From: Fistularia commersonii
Lineage: Eukaryota > Chordata > Actinopteri > Syngnathiformes > Fistulariidae
NCBI GenBank assembly: GCA_037954325.1
Contig: JBBMNZ010000016.1
Span: forward strand, 4,156,001 to 4,220,000
Direction: 5' to 3'
DNA: 64,000 nt
The stretch's first letter is position 1. Every line of letters starts with the position of its first letter. Shown in pieces: positions 1-13,609 of this stretch. Made by a program: the position numbers and the translations under genes. The notes below the pieces were generated by a model that worked only from the letters and a program-made list of their open reading frames with translations, made no database searches and was not told where the DNA came from.

Positions 1-2688
1 GCGAGGGACCTGCTTGTGTGTGTGGGAAAGTCATCATGTGGGAGTGGCATTTACACTCTGGCCATCCCTCACATATCTTCGCCTGATGGGAAAAATCTGG
101 AGGCCTGACTAGTTCAAACTAATAGCTGGCAGGAGGGTTGGATGTGCAGGGAACAAACCCGGCAGTGGGAACCAGATCGGGCCAGACTAATCCTCATGGC
201 TTCCACCACCACATCCACGCTGCCTCATGTACACCACAAGAATCTTGGGAGGTGTTTTGCGTTGGCCTTATTTGTCTTAAATGAAATCATTTTGCAATAA
301 GTATCCTACGGCAGGAAAGAAGGAAATGATGCTATTCTTTAAAATGTGTTCATTTTTACATAAACTCTCATGACTAGCATTTGCTTCGCTGTGGGGTACG
401 TCTGACGTCAGCCTCCTGTCTGGGATTTGACGAGAACCCGACGCACTGGATGTTCGGAGTTAAAATGTCAAAAAGAGAACGAGATTTAAAAAAAAACAGT
501 ACGAACGCAAGATGGTGCAGTTAGTAATGTCTTTCTCACTTTTTGCTATAAATTATCTCACTGTGAAAATGTGATCATCTGACATTATTAACTCCAAAAG
601 ACAACAAGGTTGATGATAAACCGCTACCTTTTCTTGTGAAATATTGACCTGTTACGGTTGTATATATAGATCCATTAGCCAATATCCAATATATAGGCTG
701 CTATACTATAGGGTCAGAATATTTATTGCAAATAAAATATACAGCCTAAGATATCAGTTGGGCTCGTGTATACATTCCTGTTGTTGGCCTCTCTGTGACC
801 CCACAATGCAGAAATACAGAGCTAAAACATTTTACTGCGCTGACTGTGCAGTGGATGTCGGTGAATATCCCAGTGTGCATTGGGATCACTAGGAGCGCCA
901 GGGATGTGATGCCTCATGTTGACTGGCGGCAGCAAAATAAGGAGTCCGCTATTGTCAGTATATTGCATTAACACCATAGAAAAAGCTATATAAGCGTGGA
1001 GAAATGTGCATTCACTCCCCATTATTCCTAAGCTGTGGAAAGAAAGGCATGAGTAGCCCTGCAGTGAACCATGTATTCTCTGCAGATGTGTGTTTGAGCA
1101 GGAAACTTAATAACCAGAAGTGAAAAAAAACATTGAAGAAAAAAAAAAATCAGCATTTTACAAATTTGCAGATATGACTGAGTGTGGTAACTGATACTTA
1201 CCTACAGGTCATCAGCAGAGATCATCAGGAAGTCGATGAAGCCATGAAAAAGAAAGAAAGGAAACACATTATTTGGTTATTATTGCGGAAGATTACATTA
1301 AAAAAAAAAAAAAAAAAAACAGCTCGACTAATTGAGCACAGTGCTGTATTTTTTCAGCTTGCATGGGTCTCTGGACGAAGGGTCGTTCTCCAGCACATTT
1401 AGATGTGCATTTCTCTTTGACGGGAGGCAGCTCACGTGCTGGCCATCTCGAGCTGACTGCCGCTCCCTCCCGCAGGAGCTCTTTCAGGAAGATAAAGACA
1501 CGGTTCTCAGGAAAGGCAAGGGAGAAAGGAGGCTTGGTTCTTGAATAGCGAGCTGTCGCTGTAGGGCTTTAAGCTGTAAGTGCTCCACGAATGGCAGCCC
1601 TTAAGACTAGCTGCCAATGAGCATTGGAATCACGGTACTTGCTGGTTAGTTTGGTTCAAAGTTACACTCGCTGTCGAGCTGTAAGAGCAAATATTACCGC
1701 CTGCATCCAATCTGTAACCGAAGAGCCTCTATGTTTCTAGATTTGGTGTATTGATCGCATATTTGAATTAAAATATTGCCATTTTCCTCACAGCCTATTT
1801 TGGTGGGGACAGTGGTGGGAGGCGAGGGGGTGAGGGTGTCTCAGTTTATTTTGTGTCTTTTGCCTCAACAGTATGGGTGCTTTTGGAAAACTGGTAATTG
1901 TAGCCAGAGGCGCGCCACCAATGACACACTCTGTTGAGTATGTGGTTTCAGTTTTACCCAAGTCAAGAATTTAGGTCATTCTTTTGTCCTCTGCCACAAG
2001 AAGGAATCTGTAGCTAAGTGGATCATAAAGCAGGGACAATGAAGGGACATAACACAAAGTTTAAAAATCATACATTTTGGCTCTAGAAAAAGGAAACAAA
2101 CAAACAGAAATGCCCCAAAATGACACTAACACTTTTGCTTACTGCTTTTCTTTGACTGGAACGAAGTACATGCAGAAAGCAAACAAGAAAGACAGAAACA
2201 ATTTTCAATCTCAAGAAACTGATGAAACAACAGCTACAAAAATAATAGCAGCATTGCATTCCTGCTTTCGTACTGTGGTTCAAACTGAGTGAAAATGACT
2301 AATATGAAATAAGTAAATCATATTTCACCAGTCCTTGCACAACAGCCTCATCTATGCACAAATCCAGAACTCAACATGGTTTTATCCTGGCCTCCGGCTA
2401 CATGCCACAACACAAATGCCAGAGTTGGTGGTAAAAATGATTAACACGAGGACAAGCAGGTGGAAATGAAATGCAGTGTTTGCATGCTGGTCTTTAAGAG
2501 TCAATAAAAGAAAAACACAAAGGATTGGTGTGGACGAGAACAACCCAAGATCGATCCTTATGTCAAACTGACACATGAAAACAAATCACTTGCCAAAGCC
2601 AGCATTCACAAACAGGCAACAAGACTTTAACTTAGCAACTTTTGCCTAACAAACACACACAATATTTAACCTCTAAGAAGCTCACCTG

Positions 2689-2724
<36 letters not shown>

Positions 2725-3868
2725 CAATCATCCAACTCAGAGGCAGATTGTTTGAGGATGCCTATAGCACACTCATTTATTGAATAGTACTCAGAAGATA
2801 CAATCATCCGTCTTGAAAAAAAAGCCCACGTCTCTATTTGTAAGACGTCTCTCGTGATTTTTACGCAAATGGACGCAAGACAAAATGCCACTTCCAGAAC
2901 AGTTTTAGGTGTGTGTTCTCCTCTGAGGGCGGTTACATCTACTAGACCACCAGCGCACAGCAGAGGTGGTAAAAGGAAAAACCTATCTTCATCCAGTAAA
3001 GCTGTTTCTAATGTCCAAATTCCACCAGATGGCTTTTCTCAACAGACTGTGGTCAGAAACACATCAGAGTGGGAGTCACACAGAGGCTAACATTGCCTTT
3101 ACAAATCCTGCAATCATCAGTTCGAGAACAAGTGTTAAACTTCGTTTCAACGCAGGTCGTATCTACTTGCAGCTCTGCAAACTCAGCGCAAATACTGAGC
3201 GCTATACAATTACATTTTCCAGCAGCCAGGCTGTACTACGACCAAAATTTAGGCTGTGAAGCAGAATGTGCGTAAAGATAGTAAGACTGAGTGTGGATGG
3301 GCTCTTATCACTAATCCTGGAGTCTCACAGTTGAAACACTTCAATATTTGCTGTTTCACAAAACACAAAGAAAGGTAATTTTCCGAGAGGTATGGCCTTG
3401 ATCATAATAAGCAAGTTAGACTCTTTCCCCTTAAGCACCTGTGGGAGTTGCAGCCAAGTCATAAAAACACTCGAGCCCTTAAATCTACTCTGTGTAGCTC
3501 CTAAGGTTCTAACCCCAATGTGAAAATGAGGCCTGAAAGTACAACATCTGTGCGCTGCATGCTGTTGCCATCGGTGCCCAAACCCCAAAGACGTTTCTGT
3601 AAAACTTTGGAATTTAACTTCCCCACTCCTTCACAAAGAGATGAGGAGGATCCCCTCAGCAGCTGAACAAACAATTGGTGTAACATATAGCGGCTAGTGA
3701 GGGTGTGTCCAGCTTTGTGTGTATGTGTGTGTGTCGGCGTGTGTATATGTGTTAGTGAGCTTTCACATAATCCCCTGTACTTCAACATCCCACTGTTGAT
3801 TAAACACAGATATGATCCAGAAGCAGGCGAATGATTGGACTTAACATACAGACATTAAAATAAAAGTT
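1..3868. other. intronic, no gene seen
   Basis: A+T-rich unique-looking DNA. It has an A17 tract (1303-1319), a TATA-like string at about 987, and a (AC)16 tract at 2691-2723. Short open frames on both strands have no recognisable domain, splice context or codon bias. Confidence 0.6.
2691..2723. repeat. (AC)n microsatellite
   Basis: A pure AC dinucleotide array of about 33 bases. Confidence 0.97.
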
Positions 3869-3884
3869 TTATCTTATACAACGT

Positions 3885-4005
3885 GCCTGTGGAGGTTCTC
3901 GGTCATCCGGGTCATGGTGAATTCTTGTCAAAATCTTCTTGTTGTGGCAACTGGACTTGAATTTCTTCACTCTCAAGTGAAGAAATTCAAGTGAACAATG
4001 TCCAC
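3885..4005. repeat. fold-back copy of a short interspersed repeat
   Basis: It begins GTGGAGGTTCTCGGTCATCC, continues through GTGGCAACTGGACTTGAATT, then folds back. Bases 3955-3971 and 3976-3992 are perfect 17-bp inverted repeats around a 4-base loop. Related sequences occur at 7772-7850, 11690-11750, 14186-14270, 27808-27890 and 42390-42480. It looks like a non-autonomous DNA element or SINE tail common in fish, but I cannot name the family. Confidence 0.7.
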
Positions 4006-5589
4006 CTTTGTGTCCATAATCGGAGTACAATAGCACAATAATACCTACTAGATGGATCAGTCTGGATTTGATGATCACCAGACTTCTCTTTCCAATATTA
4101 ATAACCCATATTTGAGGGTGATTTAACTGATGTTTATATGCAAACATTTCAGTGATGAGACTTGTTTGAACTGAAAATTACTCTCAGCATAATTTGTTTG
4201 CCTCTGACTCTTCAGCCAGATATATTTGGCCAGATATAATCACACAAAACAATGAAACTACTGTATGTCTTTAAAAACATAAATACTATTTGAGTGCCCC
4301 TGATTGATGGCTGTTGGAACAGTACACATGGAAATTAAAAGCTGATTGAAATATAAATGGCTGCCATTGAGGAGTTATATGAATGACTGCTGTGGTTAAT
4401 ACTGCTCATGCATATCAGAAGAGGGTGCACAGCCATATATGTCACATACTTGACTGTCATCAAATCTAAAAAGTCATATCAGGCAGGAAGCCAGCATACA
4501 ACCGCAGCTCGACTTCAATTACAAATGTCTAAAAACTGCTAAGGAAGCATCTTTGGTTCCTCTCGACCTCTTGAAACTGATTGTGACATTGACAGTCTGC
4601 TCTGTCACACAGTAACTGAATCCCTCCAGAAACAACTGGCTCTTCTTAACATGGCCCCTGGCATTATCGCTACACAACCAGCATAAATATCACGAGTCCA
4701 TAAGAAGCCTAAGATTCAAATACATCCAAAGCAGTGAACCCTATCTGAGCAGCTGCATTGTACTTTAAGCAAGAACATATACTGTTTCCCAAGGCGGTTA
4801 ATTCCCATCAGGGTAGTGTTTCATTCATCTGTGTTTCCTGCTCCTAGTTCAGAACTGACCGGGTTTTGCTCCATTAAATCTTGCAATGCCAGCTCATTGA
4901 TTGACCACCGTCCCTGATAGTCCTTTCTGGTCCATTTATTTTAGTACAGTTTCCTTGAGAGGTGTTTAAATTAAAGTCACAATGTGGAAAAACAATTCTG
5001 ATGGGGGGAATTTTCCGAAAAGGGATTGTGATTCGATCCAAATCGTTCAAACCAATACTCCTGCGTTTCACTGAGAAACAAATTATGCGCTCAGACTTCG
5101 CATAATGTTTTATATCAAATCTGTTTATCAATTTTGACAAATAAATTCACAAAACAATATTTTCAAGAAACCAAATACAAATGGATGGATGATGGAATTC
5201 TCATCATTTCCATTATTATCTCTATTTTCTCACTATGAGGTGTTAACATTATGTAACAATATGTAATCCATTTAATGTAGATTTTTTTTTAAATCAATAA
5301 ATGACTAAAACAAAAATCAATCTAGATTTGGTTGATGCCTAGTTTCATATACTTCTGCCGATGTTGTTTTCAGTCCATGGAATATGCAGAGGAGAATGGA
5401 AAATCCAAGGATCTTGGTGATAAGTTCCCTCATTCCTAAGAGAATACTTTAAAAAATCTTGTATTTCAGAATGTGAAAACTGTGATGCCAAATCAACCTC
5501 AAAGATTAAAACTAAACATGTCAGATTATTGCACATTGTTGAGTCATCTTGCATTTAATATAAAACATGACACAACTGCATGCATGTTT

Positions 5590-5599
5590 GTGTGTGTCT

Positions 5600-5645
<46 letters not shown>
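5590..5645. repeat. (TG)n microsatellite
   Basis: A TG array with a TCTG/GAGTG interruption near its start, followed by TCTG repeats to about 5665. Confidence 0.96.
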
Positions 5646-5646
<1 letters not shown>

Positions 5647-6080
5647 TGGAAAGTCTGTCTGTCTGTGCTGTCTGTGTGGAAAGTTTATGTGCTGTGGTGG
5701 GTCCAGAGCTGCACCATTTCTTTTTTGATTTCACCCGTGATATGTAACCATTCTATTCATTGATATGAATTTCTCATAGCGTCAAAATATAAATCTTATT
5801 AAGACCTTATAAACATCATTGTATTTTTGCAGAACAAACTTTTTGTGGGAACAATATGTAAATGTGTTTATTTGAAGTTTAAATTAGATGTTTAATGATC
5901 CTTATTTAAACATTTTAGTTAACTACATTGATTTTTTTGGACTGTTGGTTTAATATCTTTGGATGATCAGAACAGTGGTTCTGTGGTCATTTCCCCTCAT
6001 CTTTCCTGAGGTCTCCCTATCATCTGTCTACTTGCTAGTCTGCATGCATGTATGCATATGCATGTGTGTGAAGTCCAGTG

Positions 6081-6119
6081 CGTGTGTGTGTGTGTGTGTG
6101 TGTGAGTGTGTGTGTGTGT
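6081..6119. repeat. (TG)n microsatellite
   Basis: A TG array with one GAGTG interruption. Confidence 0.96.
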
Positions 6120-6814
6120 TTTGTGCCTCCTCATGGGGTTGACTTTCTGGGCTCATTTTCGCTGCTGTCCCACCTGGTTCTCATCAAGGCATCACACCTG
6201 TGGTTTATCAAGCCAGGCTCCCCTCCAGTGCTGTCTGATTCCCTCTTCACATTAAGTGGAAGCTGGACGTCACGCTTGTGTGTGGTATTTGCTTTTGCTT
6301 TCTCTTCGTGCCTTTCCATGTAACTTGGATGTTTTGTCTTTGCCAGCAGCTTGGAATCTGTACACATCTCCACTATGAGATAACCTCTGCTCTGATCTGC
6401 AACAGTAAAAATTGTCCATCTACTTGGTGTGCTTTGAGATTCTCACTCTTTTGAGAGTTGGCATTGCATTTCAGTTAACATAAATGTGAATGTGAACTAT
6501 GGCTAAAAGCAGCATGTCTCGCCCCAAAGCTTGCATTAATAGAGCTTTATTGCATTGCTTGGATGCAGGCAGATCCAGCGTTGCCTTGTTTTCACCGAAG
6601 CTGACGAAGTAATTATTTTCTGAGATCATACCATGAATAAAAATACAAGCCTGATCATTTGATTGCTGGTTCCACTTGATTGGACAAGCAAAGAAATGCA
6701 TGAAGTCAAAGGGAATATGGTGGATGTATTATATTAAAGTGTTGAGGCTGGTAAATGATTCCCATCTGTGACATTCATATCACATTATAGCACGGTCACA
6801 CTTCCAGTTTTAAA

Positions 6815-7132
6815 TCAGTAATGGGTGCGGCGTGGAAGAATTCGAATGATCCATCAGAGGAACAGCACATGTTCGATGTTTTGGAGAGAAGGTCAGAGAA
6901 GCCAAACTGTGATGGTTGGGTCATGTACAGAGGAAGGATAGTGAAAATATTGGTAGACGGATGTTCGGAATTGGAGTTGCCAGGCAGGAGGTCTAAAGGA
7001 AGACCAAAGAGAAGATTTATGGATGTAGTGAGAGAGGCTATTAAGTTAGCTGGTGTAAGAGTGGAGGATACAGAAAATAGGGTTAGATGGAAAAGGTTGA
7101 TTCGCTGAAGCGATCCCTGAAGGGAAGAGGCG
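6815..7132 (+). pseudogene. non-LTR retrotransposon ORF C-terminus, degenerate
   Basis: The translation shows SIRGTAHVRCFGEKVREAKL, then stop, WLGHVQRKDSENIGRRM, and after a frameshift near 6970 LPGRRSKGRPKRRFMDVVRE and TENRVRWKRLIR. This RWFGHVQR / LPGRRxKGRPKRRFMDVVxE ending is the well-known C-terminal tail of a LINE reverse-transcriptase ORF abundant in animals. Stops and the frameshift show it is dead. The same family recurs at 44360-45005. Confidence 0.85.
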
Positions 7133-9672
7133 AAAGGAAAACAAGAAGGAGTGTTACAGAGGAGCAAGACCTGCCTCCTGCACTTCATACTACGTGTTTA
7201 CAGACAGACTTCAGCTTTGGTGTTGGTTTCTGGCCTTTTGTGTCGTTAGCTTTTCTCCATTCTATCCTCTACCTTTTTGTCACTAGGCAGCTGCTTTTTG
7301 CAGAATAGTACCATTTACTCAAGACACGGTAAAGTAGACTAAATCATTACAGCACTGATCTTGTTCTGAGTAGAAAAAGAACCAGCTGACCATAAAGTAT
7401 CAGCAAATGTGTTTGATACCATGCTGGTGTGTACCCATAAAGCGAAAAGGAAAATAGGACCTTAGGGTACTGGAAAGTTTAACAGCCATTCTGGAGGCTG
7501 GCCAGTCTTTGGTAGCAAGCGGTAGAGGATCTGCGAGGGAGAGCATCAAAGGTAGGTTCAGTTTGGTGTTTATGTTTCATTTTTCTTTTATCTGCTGATC
7601 AGCCGCTCTCTCTCGATCTGAGGGTTTTACCATATATAGGTATTACTCCGGGCCCTCGCTCCTAGAGCATGCCTTCACATGAACTGAGACCCGGAGGACG
7701 CTCCCAGGAGCATTGCCTGTCCCTCAAGGGCATGAGGATAACCAAGGCATAGAGGGGCCAGAGAGGGGGGAATGAGGGCATCTTCAAAAGAACTGGTGAG
7801 ATCGGCAAGGAGAGTGGAATTTCTTCATTACTTTCTTCAACTTCTTAAGCCCTTCTCTTTATCATCTTTCTATTCCAATAAAGCAGCCACACGCAGTTAA
7901 CCTGACTGAATTTTCCCGACTGAACGCGTGGTGGCTTTTTGTACTGTTAACACATTAACACAAACGTGTGAACCAGCACTTAGGGCTACTGTAAATTTGC
8001 ATCACACTAACATGCACCGTTTTGTTGACAAACAGCTGACTTCTCATAAAATGTGCTATAATAGGTTCCTTGGCTTGGGATTTAATGCAGACTAGGCAGC
8101 GCCTGAACCACTCAGCAGCAGTCCAACCACAGCTTTGTGCTGCACAAGCCCAGCCAAACAGCAAACATTTGACGAAAAAGAGTCGACTAGTCAGTTCGGG
8201 CCCCGTCACCACACCGGCTAGTTCTAAGTTTCAACATTTTTCAAGATGTTCTGTTCTTATAAACAACGTGGAGCTGCAAATGGTCAACAAATGGAAGAAG
8301 GGATGAGCTAAGTTTCAGGTTGGACTGTGTAAGTGTAAGCTTTTTCACAGATGGTTTCTGTTTAATGCACACGGGTCGACATCCGGCCGGGAGACAAAGA
8401 TCTGACCTCTCCCCATTGATCTCTTTGATCACAAACTATTCCAGTTGTTACTGGAAAGGAGTAAGCACTATGACAGCGTTATGGCCCGAAATTAACACAG
8501 CCCTGATGCATTTGCCCCTTTAAACAGACCCACATGTCAATCCTGTATGCCATCCTTCAAGTTACACAACTTTGACTGTGTGTGTGGCTGGTAAGACTTT
8601 AGTCTGTCCTGGATCACAATGTCAAAAATAAAAAGCATTTATTGGAAATGACTTGAATGTGCAGTGAGCTAAGGTACTGGTTAATCTATATCAAATGACC
8701 TCCGGATAAGTGTGGCAAAAGGGCAAAGGCAGGTAGCAACATTGAAGCGTATACTACACAACACAGTAAAAGCAACAACTTAACTGTTAGACATTACGTT
8801 GAAAAAATGATGTTAAGATGGTTGACGTCTGACAATGGGCAGTGGAAATAGTTCTCTTGGATCTCTCTTTTTAATGTATGGCATAGGAGACTCGTTTAAG
8901 ATGTTCCACTCATTCCACATCCTCTGCCATCTTTCCATGTTGTAATCTCTGCCATGCATGTCTGTTTCCCCCTGCAGCACTCAATATGTAGGCATTGGTC
9001 TAAGGCTTGGTTGGATAGAGGAATCAAGCAGTGGTGCCTCTATAGACAGTGATGGTCTCAGTAAATTTTTTTTTTATTTTATTTCCGACCAGGTAGGGGA
9101 TGTTGCACTGGTGCTACAGATATGTGTAGAAAATCTGCTAACCAATTCATCCAGGTTACAATTACTACATAAGGAAATGTATTTAGAAAACAACACCACA
9201 AATTTGTGGCACCTCCACTCATCATGCTGAACAACAACAATCATGGTAAAAAAATGTACATCTTTAGTTTAAAAGCACTATGCGAACAAGGCATACATTT
9301 ACAACATGCTGTCATTCCAGCACATGACTAGTGCAATAAACCTTTTTTATCTTACAGAGCTGTAAAATATTTGGAATTGTATCTGAAAACCTCCTCTATC
9401 TCAGTTCCTACTGCAGATTTCCAGGAGAGATATAAGCACAATCTCAAAGTGGCTACATGGAAAAATGGTTGCATTTACTATGCAGGCTCTGATAGTGCTT
9501 CAATTTTTTGAGGTTTGGTTATTGAGAGGTGTGTCAAAAGGGACTCATGGAGTGGCTTTGTATTGGCAGCAGTAGAAATCTAAGGTCAAGCAGAGCCTCC
9601 GATTCTTAAGGACTGGCCAAGCATTTTTCACATGTAATGTCAGCATTGGTTTCAGCACCCAGTATCTCTCAG

Positions 9673-9675
<3 letters not shown>
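7133..9675. other. intronic, no gene seen apart from a repeat fragment
   Basis: It holds a weak copy of the fold-back repeat family (about 7772-7850, reading GCATCTTCAAAAGAACTGG). The rest is unremarkable; the short open frames carry no domain. Confidence 0.55.

Positions 9676-9719
<44 letters not shown>
9676..9719. repeat. (TC)n microsatellite
   Basis: A pure pyrimidine TC array; such homopurine-homopyrimidine tracts can adopt triplex (H-DNA) structure. Confidence 0.96.
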
Positions 9720-9722
<3 letters not shown>

Positions 9723-10828
9723 TAAACTGCAGCATAATCGAATCATCCCTGTAACTGACATTTTTCCTTGTACTCGACTATAAATGTTTCTCAACGGTTC
9801 TGAACATTCTGTGATTGAACTTACTTTAAAATGTAGGTATTAATTCACGTTTGGATAGTTTCGTAAGTAAGCTGAATCAAATGCAGATTAAAATGGTCCC
9901 GATCTAACTAAGACATGTCAACAACACATGCTGTCTCGGAAAATTGATGATAGTTATATTGATCTATGAGAGGTTCTTTTCTCTACAAGTGTCTGCTTGC
10001 TGCTCAGTGGGTCTCATGTAAAAGAAACTCCCACAACTTCCAAGAAAATACCTCATGAGTGGACAAGCTCTGCCAAGAGTCTATGAAGTCAATGCAGGCC
10101 CAGCCCAGCATGACACGCTATTATGTAACCAAACGCTGGAGTAGAACTTGCATTACACCAGCCAAGATGGAGTTTAAGCATGTAAACAACACTAAAATGT
10201 CAGCAGATCACCCAAAACATGCTGACAATTCTTTAACGCTTAACTGATTACCTGCTTCTGATTGTTGCACACTGTATTAAGAGGGGAATTAATACCTAAG
10301 CTTGATATGTTACTTTAACAACACATGTTAACTACAATAGCAAAGGTAAGATAGGACTGAAGTTTTCACTGTATCTAGTTTTAACCGGTTTGTATTTCCC
10401 TCTCCTTCACACACATTCAAATAAAACACACCCTGAGTAGGTGATCACTTTCTGTTTCAAACGGAGCATCGCGGCCTCATGCTGTTATTGGCCAGAAGTG
10501 CGTGGTCTGGCAGCCAACGGCATCGCCTGGCATTGTTATTGTCATGTGTATGTGAGGAGGGAGGGTGTGAGGGTGTGTGTGTGTAAGTGTTTGTATGGGT
10601 AGGAGGGCTGTTTAAAAAGGGGCAGCCTCAATATTGGAGCCAGCCTTGTGGGGCTCGTTTCATTGTTGTCTCCTTTCATTGCCTTTCCCCGTTTAGGGAC
10701 ATAATTTCGCTATATAAACAGCAAGATCGTAGCAGATCACAAGACTACTTTCACTACCAATTTTCCCCCTTCCTCCATCTGTCTGTACGTATTGAAGGGA
10801 CACACATGCTGCTGAAGGAGCACTTAAC

Positions 10829-10852
10829 CACACACACACACACACACACACA
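10829..10852. repeat. (CA)n microsatellite
   Basis: A short CA array. Confidence 0.93.
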
Positions 10853-11689
10853 GACGCCCACGTACAAAAATGAGCTATGAGAAAGAGAGCCGATTCCCAT
10901 GTTTCTCGTACTTCTTCATTGAATAACATTCTGCTGAGCATTCAGGCAAACCATTCTGGAGAATCAATGTCTGGAGGCAATGGTGTTCATATCATGTTTA
11001 TCTATTGTTAAGTTCTCAGCAAATAAACAAGCCAGTATAAACACAAGCAGATATGGCCAATTTACTTTCCTTTTAATTTTCTAGCCCCATTCCATATTTC
11101 TTTTGGTTCCTGCCCGGGGTTTCCAATTGTCTTCAGCCCAACAAAATCTCTGGTAAACTGACTGGAAGAGCAGAAAGGACTTAACTCTAGGTCGGTTCTC
11201 TGAAAAGTAGCCGCGATGACCATCCAGGTACAATTATACCCACCTTAAATTTAAAACGAGTGTTTTAAAAGACGGCTGTAATTTGAACTGACCCTGCAGC
11301 ATGCTGTTACTGTTGCTGTCAGCTTGGATCTATTTGAGCGTTAACTCTGCTGTGAAGGTTTTAAATTGTCAGATATCACATTTTTGAATTAAAATGCGAT
11401 ATACCCACAACTAGAAATTCTTAATCAATTGGTATAAATCACTGGACAGTACTGGAAATTCCAACAATAGCCATCTGTTAATCTTGTATCCTTGTGAATA
11501 TATAGTGTTTTTTTGTGTTATAAAGAGAGAGTAAGAAGCAAAAAAAAAAAAAAAAGAGCAAAAAGTGGATGTTGTTGTGCCCCTTCTAAATTAGGGATTC
11601 AATTTGCAAAAGGACATCAAACTGAACAAACCAAAATGTTTGAACCTCCAAATGAAAGAATTATATGTGGATTCTAAAGAACCGAGGAA

Positions 11690-11750
11690 GCCTCTCGGAT
11701 GAGCAGTGACATGTCTTCAAGTGAAGAAATTGAAGTGAACAAACGCAAGA
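11690..11750. repeat. fold-back-family repeat fragment
   Basis: It carries GAGGAAGCCTCTCGGATGAG and GTCTTCAAGTGAAGAAATTG, the same boxes as the other copies of this family. Confidence 0.55.
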
Positions 11751-13609
11751 TTTCGATAAGAATATATGTGGATTCATGAACCTGTTCATGTTCTTGATTC
11801 ACTTGACCAATAATGTGACTTCTTGACATTTCTCCAGTGAGTTCCTTAATGTACTTAACCTCTATTTTTTAACACTACATCTACAATGTATTTGATAGTA
11901 CATCTGACTTGACCTGGTTCCCTTTGAAATATAAATTCTCAACTCAAATGGGTCTTTCCTGAGTTGAAACAAAATAAAAAGGTTAAAACTACATGGAGAT
12001 AGACAGACTCTCATGTTTCATGTGCCATACGCAGAAACACTTAAGAAAATCCTTGTGAGGTAAAATGAGGCCAAATGAGTTACAATTTTCAACTCAGACT
12101 AGAACTCCAGTCTGGTTTGAAAGATGTGGTATTTTCACTCCGTACTCCAGGGGACACGTGATTTAAGACAGGCTACACCAAATCCAACGATTGAGCTGCT
12201 TTGGTTGAAGTGTGGAGAAAAATGTGTGGTGTGACTATGAGGAAGGGGGGCCGGGTCCTTTCCCCACTTTTGAAGGATCAAGGATTCATCTGCAGCTATC
12301 ACTCAGTTATGCATAACCACCGACCCCTTAGAATAACCAAGCTTCAATTTGTAAAAGGGCTCACCGCTTTGTGTATATTAAGTTCATCTCCTTCGAAACC
12401 CAGACTAATAATAATCATCGACTAAACTAAGTACTTAGTATTGCTCAACCAACATTAAAATGCAAAAGTAACTGTTCAAACATGATATATTTGATAACTG
12501 GATATCTCCCCTGTCTGCTTTCAGCGTCAAATGTTCTGTGTTAGCTTTCTTGTGCGGTTGGGAGGGGGGATATTCAAAAGAGCTACAGGAATGCAAGTGG
12601 AGAGGAAAGCCAACCATGCTCTTAGAGCCACCAAAATCTTGTACACAATCCATTAGTGTAGTTACTGTGGTTCCCTGTGTGCAGACTAAGCTCCCTTTGA
12701 AGAGGAGGCACAATGAGACACCAGATTTTAATTGGCACAAGTTCCGGAGTCGCTTTAGTGGGTAAAGTTGATCTCTTGAAAAAAAAAGAAAATGCCACAA
12801 ACAAGAGCAAAAGACTTTTCTATCAAATGCATGTTTACTTCTTTTCTGACTAAGCAAGGAATACAATCTTACATCTAGAAAATAAAAAAAGGTACATAGT
12901 GTGGGAAAGATCCTGGGAAGCGCCTGTGATTAGTGTGGCTCCACTGGGCACAGTATCACAGCAGTCTGACTCTGGCTCAGCAGAAACAGAAAGGCGGGGA
13001 AGGCACGCCGAAACAGAGAGAGGAAACATGAACGTTAATTTGCTCCACATAGCCTGACAGTGATTTTAAAATGGTGATCACATCAACTTTGTAGTGGATG
13101 GAGGCAGTGACATCACAGAGAGCCGATTTGGCCCCGGCAGGGCCCTGGCGGATGGAAACACAATAGCAGCGAACAAGTCTGTGGGTCCGAAGCAACAAGG
13201 ACCATCTGCTTATGAAGTGAACAATTGTTAGATACATACAAGGTAATTAGCTTCTGGCCAGGTGAATGCTGAGAGGTTAGAACACTGCCAAAGACAACGT
13301 CAATGTCCTGGTTATTGGGTACCAAAGCCATTACCAGCAAGTACAGGATACCATTTGTCATTTTTTACCAATAATTCTTCAGGAAAGAGTCTACTGGGTA
13401 CAATAGATTATAAAGCTAGTTAGCTTTGCATTACTGATCAAAGTGTACGGCTAACTCTGCTGGGGTCAGAGGCAGTCGTTTCACATTCTCGTCAGGCCTC
13501 CATAAAGACATATCATTTATTTCAACAGTTTTCCAAAAAAATCTGTAAAGGAGGTAAGGAGGAAAACTGCTATAGGGCAAACACAGGTTTTCATATTAAA
13601 ATTATCTAA

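Larger units (their letters stand above)
4006..6814. other. intronic, no gene seen
   Basis: A+T-rich DNA with two (TG)n arrays (5590-5645, 6081-6119). The longest frames are chance frames or translate the TG arrays into Cys-Val runs. Confidence 0.6.
9720..13609. other. intronic, no gene seen
   Basis: It contains a (CA)n tract (10829-10852), a fold-back-family fragment (11690-11750, TCTTCAAGTGAAGAAATTGA), an A15 tract near 11540, and a less A+T-rich patch at 10440-10720 with TATATAAA at about 10709. No coding evidence. Confidence 0.55.

Noticed and set aside
984..1000. Promoter at a TATA-like string (GCTATATAAGCG)
   Set aside because: A single TATA-like string in A+T-rich intronic DNA, with no downstream exon recognised.
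12435..12866. 143-codon minus-strand open frame in nhs intron 1
   Set aside because: No recognisable motif, no fitting splice sites to NHS, and overlapping frames on the other strand are equally open.
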